64,000 nt of DNA from Antedon mediterranea (lineage: Eukaryota > Echinodermata > Crinoidea > Comatulida > Antedonidae), in assembly GCF_964355755.1 (NCBI RefSeq), contig NC_092672.1, positions 5,518,001-5,582,000 on the forward strand, given 5' to 3'. The notes below the pieces were generated by a model. That model made no database searches, had not been told where the DNA came from, and was given only the letters and a program-made list of their open reading frames with translations. The stretch's first letter is position 1, and each line of letters begins with the position of its first letter. Position numbers and translations under genes: made by a program. Shown piece after piece: positions 60,060 to 64,000 of this stretch.

Positions 60060-61869
60060 AAACCTTTGCACCATCGAAAGTATCCGCATAAGACGTATAT
60101 TATTTTACAACATTTAGTGACAAAAGAAACATTTTCTAGGATGGTTGAAAAAATTATTTAATTTGATTTGGTTTTTAATCATTTCTAACATCAAGCACAT
60201 ACCTCAGTAATTACAAGATTGCAAACAAGTCAATGCTTTCTCCACACCTTTGTTGTGTTGGTGTGCGTTCAGGTGGTAGGGAAGACTACAATTAAATTTT
60301 ACTCTTCCTTGATTCAGATGTGTTTAAACTCCAAAATATCCTAGGCAAAGCAAAAGGGTATGATGTATAGTATCATGATTCGGCAGTAGTGCTCTTTTGA
60401 CAATGATAAGTATCCTGATGATATTACCTTATAAATTTTCGGTACTCTAAATGCAGTAGTACTGTATATAATGCTTTTGAAAGTTCTATTAGGTGAAAAT
60501 AAGAATTGACATCTCTTCATTTGAATGATTGGTTAATTTGTATATAACTACTTTTTAATAATTCATTAATTAATTTGTAATCTACTTATTAGTGTGTCTT
60601 CATCTCGTATATAATTCGCTAATTACAGCTTTGTTAATGTATTTCTTTAATTGTAACTGACTTATGCTTGTATACGTATCCGAATATATGTACATGTGGT
60701 ATCTGATGTCTCATTCCTTAACGTTCCGAATCAAATCTTATCGCCATTTGCATACACGACATGTTGCATTGTATTTGCATAATTAGTAAAACGTGTTGGC
60801 GCCTTCTTTAGTTAACAAACTGTTATCACTGTTTTGTAATATAACCTTGTAACAGTTATTTTAAAAAAAAGTGTTTTTATGCATAAGATTAGTGTATAAT
60901 TATTGATATTATTCGTTATTTTATATAGGCTAAATTAAAAAAATAATAACAATTAAAATCTGAATCATCACTGTTAAAAATGTATAATGTAAATTTGAAT
61001 AAAAGAAAAAACAAAAATGATAGTAGGTCGAACTTTAACAGGCCATATACATGACTGCAGTCGCTAAAATTTGAGTTAGTGTGTACCGACTGACCGACCA
61101 ACCGACCAACCAAACGACCAACCGACCGACATAGTTAGCTGTAGAGTGCGACTAAAAATTATGGTGGTATAAGATTTGTTACATACAAAAAATGTGGATG
61201 TTACCTGCCCTATCTACGATATGATACAAACAGGACAGGTGTGGTTGTTCAGTGCATACGTAGCCGATTCGCATACCGTATACGCCTAACAACAATAAAA
61301 TACACTGCTGTACCATGTCTGCTGACGGTAACATGCCCATAGAGCACCTAACTCCTAATAAATATAAATATTAACATAATCTAACTAACCCTCATCTAAC
61401 GTGGGTTCCTACTTCCTACCAATTGGAAGTCTGAAGCACTAACAATTCAGCCGAACAGCTGACTGACAGGAAGGCGTTTGAAGAAAAGACATGACTGTAT
61501 GTTATCAGGAGTGGCTCGCTATCCCATATAGGATGAAGGTCGTGATACTGGATGGTGTTTATTTTCTCCAGACATGATATTTCGTGTATCGAGTAGCACA
61601 AGATATCAACAGCATACAAGTCCTCATGATGTACCTTACATGGGAAGATTCACGTTTGTCGTACAATGAAGTTGTGACACTATCTTCCAAATGACACAGG
61701 CTAACACAATTTAATAAAAACTGATCAAGCACAACATTGTCTTTTTACAGGGGTGGCTTTTTCCGATAATAGACAGAATCTGATAGACATAAACTTTCTA
61801 ATCCATGATGCTATGATTTGTAATAATGATCGTATCACAGTTTTTGCAACTTCGGATAGTTTGCGTCAC

Positions 61870-62103
61870 CTATGTGGCTTGGTGGTTAAGATGCTTGGTT
61901 ACCAATTCAAGGGTCCTGGGTTCAAGTCCTGTCGACATATGTCAGGATTTATTCAAATTCCACTCACAAAGACTTGTAATAAGACTTTGTTTATGTAGAG
62001 CATGTTTGTCTTGTGAACAGGATTGCCACCTTTAAGAAGGATAGTGAATGAATTCGCTTATCCTTAGCAATTTGCCTAAATATAATGAACAAAATAAATA
62101 AAA
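61870..62103 (+). mobile_element. tRNA-derived SINE S2
   Basis: TGGCTTGGTGG (A-box, 61875-61885) and GGGTTCAAGTCC (B-box, 61918-61929), a short body, and a tail ending AACAAAATAAATAAAACA. The sequence around the boxes does not fold as a full tRNA. Body unlike S1. Confidence 0.7.
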
Positions 62104-62687
62104 CACTATCGGGTTTAAGGACGAAGATGAGGCTATAGACTGTAGAGTATCAGAGATACAGTTTCCCATATGGGATGAATGTTGCTGTTAGAAGACGCGA
62201 TACTGAGTGGTGTGTTTGTTACCAGACTTGATACCACGTGCATCAACTACTCCCAACGGCGTATCTTACATGGAAGGTTTCTACATTTATCGTACAATAA
62301 ATTTGCGACTCTATCTCTACTCACTAGTTACTAACTTTCCACTGTACACACATCGTAGGATTAACAAGCCATGCATTGGTAATTTTTGGACATAAGCAAT
62401 AAAGATTTGGTTTGGATGAAAGTCGATAAATTTCCCAAACAATTAAATCGTTTTTTTAAAGAATTATATGAGGTTTAGTACACTAAATTCTTGCATTTGT
62501 TATGAAAGTTAAATATTAATAAACCATTAATATTTATAATGTTTTGTCTTCAGAAGAAAGTGAAAATAACTATTTTTTAATTTGTACCATTTACTTGAAA
62601 ATGAGATAATAACGTCAATTAATTTCAGAAAATAATTCAATTGACTTTTATTTTAGTTTCATTGCTCCAAATTCTAGCCTTTGTTAC

Positions 62688-62697
62688 GAAAGTGAAA
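62688..62697 (+). promoter_or_regulatory. IRF/ISRE-like element upstream of TLR-6
   Basis: GAAAGTGAAA inside GTTACGAAAGTGAAATATTA, 165 bp before the ATG. A decayed copy (GAAAGTTAAA) lies at about 62503. Confidence 0.4.
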
Positions 62698-62861
62698 TAT
62701 TAATAAATCACTATTTTTCCAGCTTGAACCATTACCTAAAAAGGAGATGAATAACGATATGTCATTATCCATTATCACTTCTCCTTATTGGAATACATGT
62801 ACAGTCGATTTTTCTCATTATTACGTTATACTTCAACGTAAAAGGTTCATACAATACCACT

Positions 62862-63913
62862 ATGAATATGTGTACTCTTCTTCCCGTTAGTATCGTTCTT
62901 TTCGTAACATTCTACTGTCCTATTAGCGGTAAATTAACATGCCACAATTACAATCCGTCGGTAAATGGAACTCAGTCGCTAGATGATTTCAGATGTCCTA
63001 AGCAATGTGACTGTCAATATTGTAAGGAAGAAACGGGTGTATACTACAATCATGAGGTGTATTGTTCAAGCAGAGTATTGAACGCTATTCCATCGCGAGA
63101 TACAGTGCCAACTGACGTTAAAAGTTATCATTTGGACGGCAACGATATTTCGACACTGAAGAACGACTCTTTCCAGAATTTAACTGTTCTACGATATTTA
63201 GATCTTAGTTACAACAATCTATATTATAAAAACATGGATATTAATGCATTCCTTGGTTTGCAAAAATTGATTCATTTATCAATGGATTATAATCAACAGC
63301 TGTATAAACTTTTGCCCTGGTTTGATGATCTAGTTTCTTTAGAACAATTACATCTACAGTATTGTGGATTAACAACAATATATCCTAAGGTACTTAACAA
63401 TTGTAAAAAAGTAATAACAATTGATCTTTCAAGAAACTCTATAAAATATATTGACTCAGAAACTTTCCAGAATTTACCAGTTCTTAAATATCTATATCTA
63501 AAAAAAAATCAGATTACCGTTATAGCACCACACGCATTTAAAGGTTCATTGCGATTACAAGGAATGACTCTAGGTGACAACCTGCTGACTACAATCATAG
63601 AAGACGTTGGACTCCAAAATCTGACTCAATTACAGTTTATAGAAGTGGCGTACAACAAATTTATGTGTGACTGTGATTTAGTGTGGTTTAGAAAATGGAT
63701 TGGGATAACGAATGTTACAATACAAGAAACCAACCATACAACATGTCAATTTCCAGGTAGTAAAAAATACAAGAATTTATTGAATTTTGATCCTGATAAA
63801 CTAAACTGCAGCAAACTTAATAGAATCTTAGAAGTTACAATTCCTTGTGCTTCTGCTGGCCTTATTGTTGTAATTATGGGTTCAACACTTTACCGCTTCA
63901 GATTTCATTTAAG
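62862..63913 (+). CDS. Toll-like receptor TLR-6, exon 1 (partial gene)
   Basis: 1052 nt, the same length as TLR-5 exon 1, ending TTA AG|GTAAGA at 63913/63914. The TIR exon lies past the right edge. Signal peptide MNMCTLLPVSIVLFVT, LRRNT FRCPKQCDCQYCKEE, about seven LRRs, LRRCT (FMCDCDLVWFRKW), membrane helix (PCASAGLIVVIMGSTLYRF). The upstream MNND frame seen in TLR-3 and TLR-5 is broken here by a small duplication (TCATTATCCATTATCAC), which supports the downstream start for the whole set. The C-terminal half resembles TLR-4 (YRFRFHLR) more than TLR-5. Whether it has a working TIR cannot be seen. Confidence 0.9.
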
Positions 63914-64000
63914 GTAAGATCATTCGTATTTAAGTATTTATTTACTGTGAAGTATACACAAAAACATATTAAACAGACTTTTAATGTATTTTATTTTAAT

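Larger units (their letters stand above)
60060..62861. other. Spacer between TLR-5 and TLR-6
   Basis: 3' flank blocks (CATCAAGCACATA at about 60189), a single satellite-like word at about 60685, the ATTCGTTATTTTATA block, a (CCAAC/CCGAC)n tract with hairpin at 61078-61155, and two successive upstream modules (about 61480 and 62130) around a SINE at 61870-62103. No gene seen. Confidence 0.6.

Overview
This is animal (metazoan) nuclear DNA. Coding exons are short, split by introns with GT/AG borders, and set in AT-rich DNA with many SINE-, MITE- and LINE-like repeats. The genes, the many short-ectodomain Toll-like receptor (TLR) copies and the repeat types suggest a marine invertebrate, probably a deuterostome such as an echinoderm. 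The sequence alone does not fix the species. All exon borders below were read by eye from splice consensus, reading frame and recalled family sequences; no search or transcript evidence was available.

Left half (1-36 kb), single-copy housekeeping genes. (1) GLOD4, minus strand, four N-terminal exons at 358-4400, continuing off the left edge. (2) DDX52, plus strand, 6133-11998, 14 exons, apparently complete (619 aa). (3) A short-chain dehydrogenase/reductase, minus strand, 13081-14975, 4 exons, 253 aa. (4) An SLC15A3/A4-type peptide/histidine transporter, plus strand, 15855-18868, 6 exons, 614 aa. (5) NADPH-cytochrome P450 reductase (POR), minus strand, 36045 down to 21802, 14 coding exons, 675 aa. 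GLOD4/DDX52 and SDR/SLC15 are divergent pairs; DDX52/SDR and SLC15/POR are convergent pairs.

TLR genes. A two-exon LRR-TM-TIR gene (TLR-1, 29165-31085, plus strand) lies inside POR intron 7 on the opposite strand. From about 40.9 kb to the right edge there is a tandem plus-strand TLR cluster: a decayed TIR fragment (about 40.88 kb), a broken N-terminal fragment (42.18-42.64 kb), TLR-3 (43457-47711, split by a 2.35-kb transposon six bases before the exon 1 donor), TLR-4 (53044-54818, pseudogene), TLR-5 (58182-60059, intact, 532 aa) and TLR-6 (62862 to the edge, exon 1 only). All share a phase-2 intron just after the transmembrane helix, with LRRs and membrane helix in exon 1 and the TIR domain in exon 2. 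The spacers are duplicated too: a block about 120-165 bp upstream of the ATG carries GAAAGTGAAA, an IRF/ISRE-like sequence, and one downstream 61-bp motif has been amplified into a 2.6-kb satellite.

Repeats of note: nine copies of one MITE-like inverted-repeat family in DDX52, POR and the intergenic space between SLC15 and POR; a second foldback family; several tRNA-derived SINEs; a roughly 325-bp dispersed element present in two opposite copies; a LINE 3' end; and a segmental duplication carrying most of exon 5 inside DDX52.

Working picture: a conserved housekeeping block flanks an innate-immune receptor family in active birth and death, showing an intact gene, a transposon-truncated receptor, a pseudogene, fragments, and one ancient copy nested in POR.
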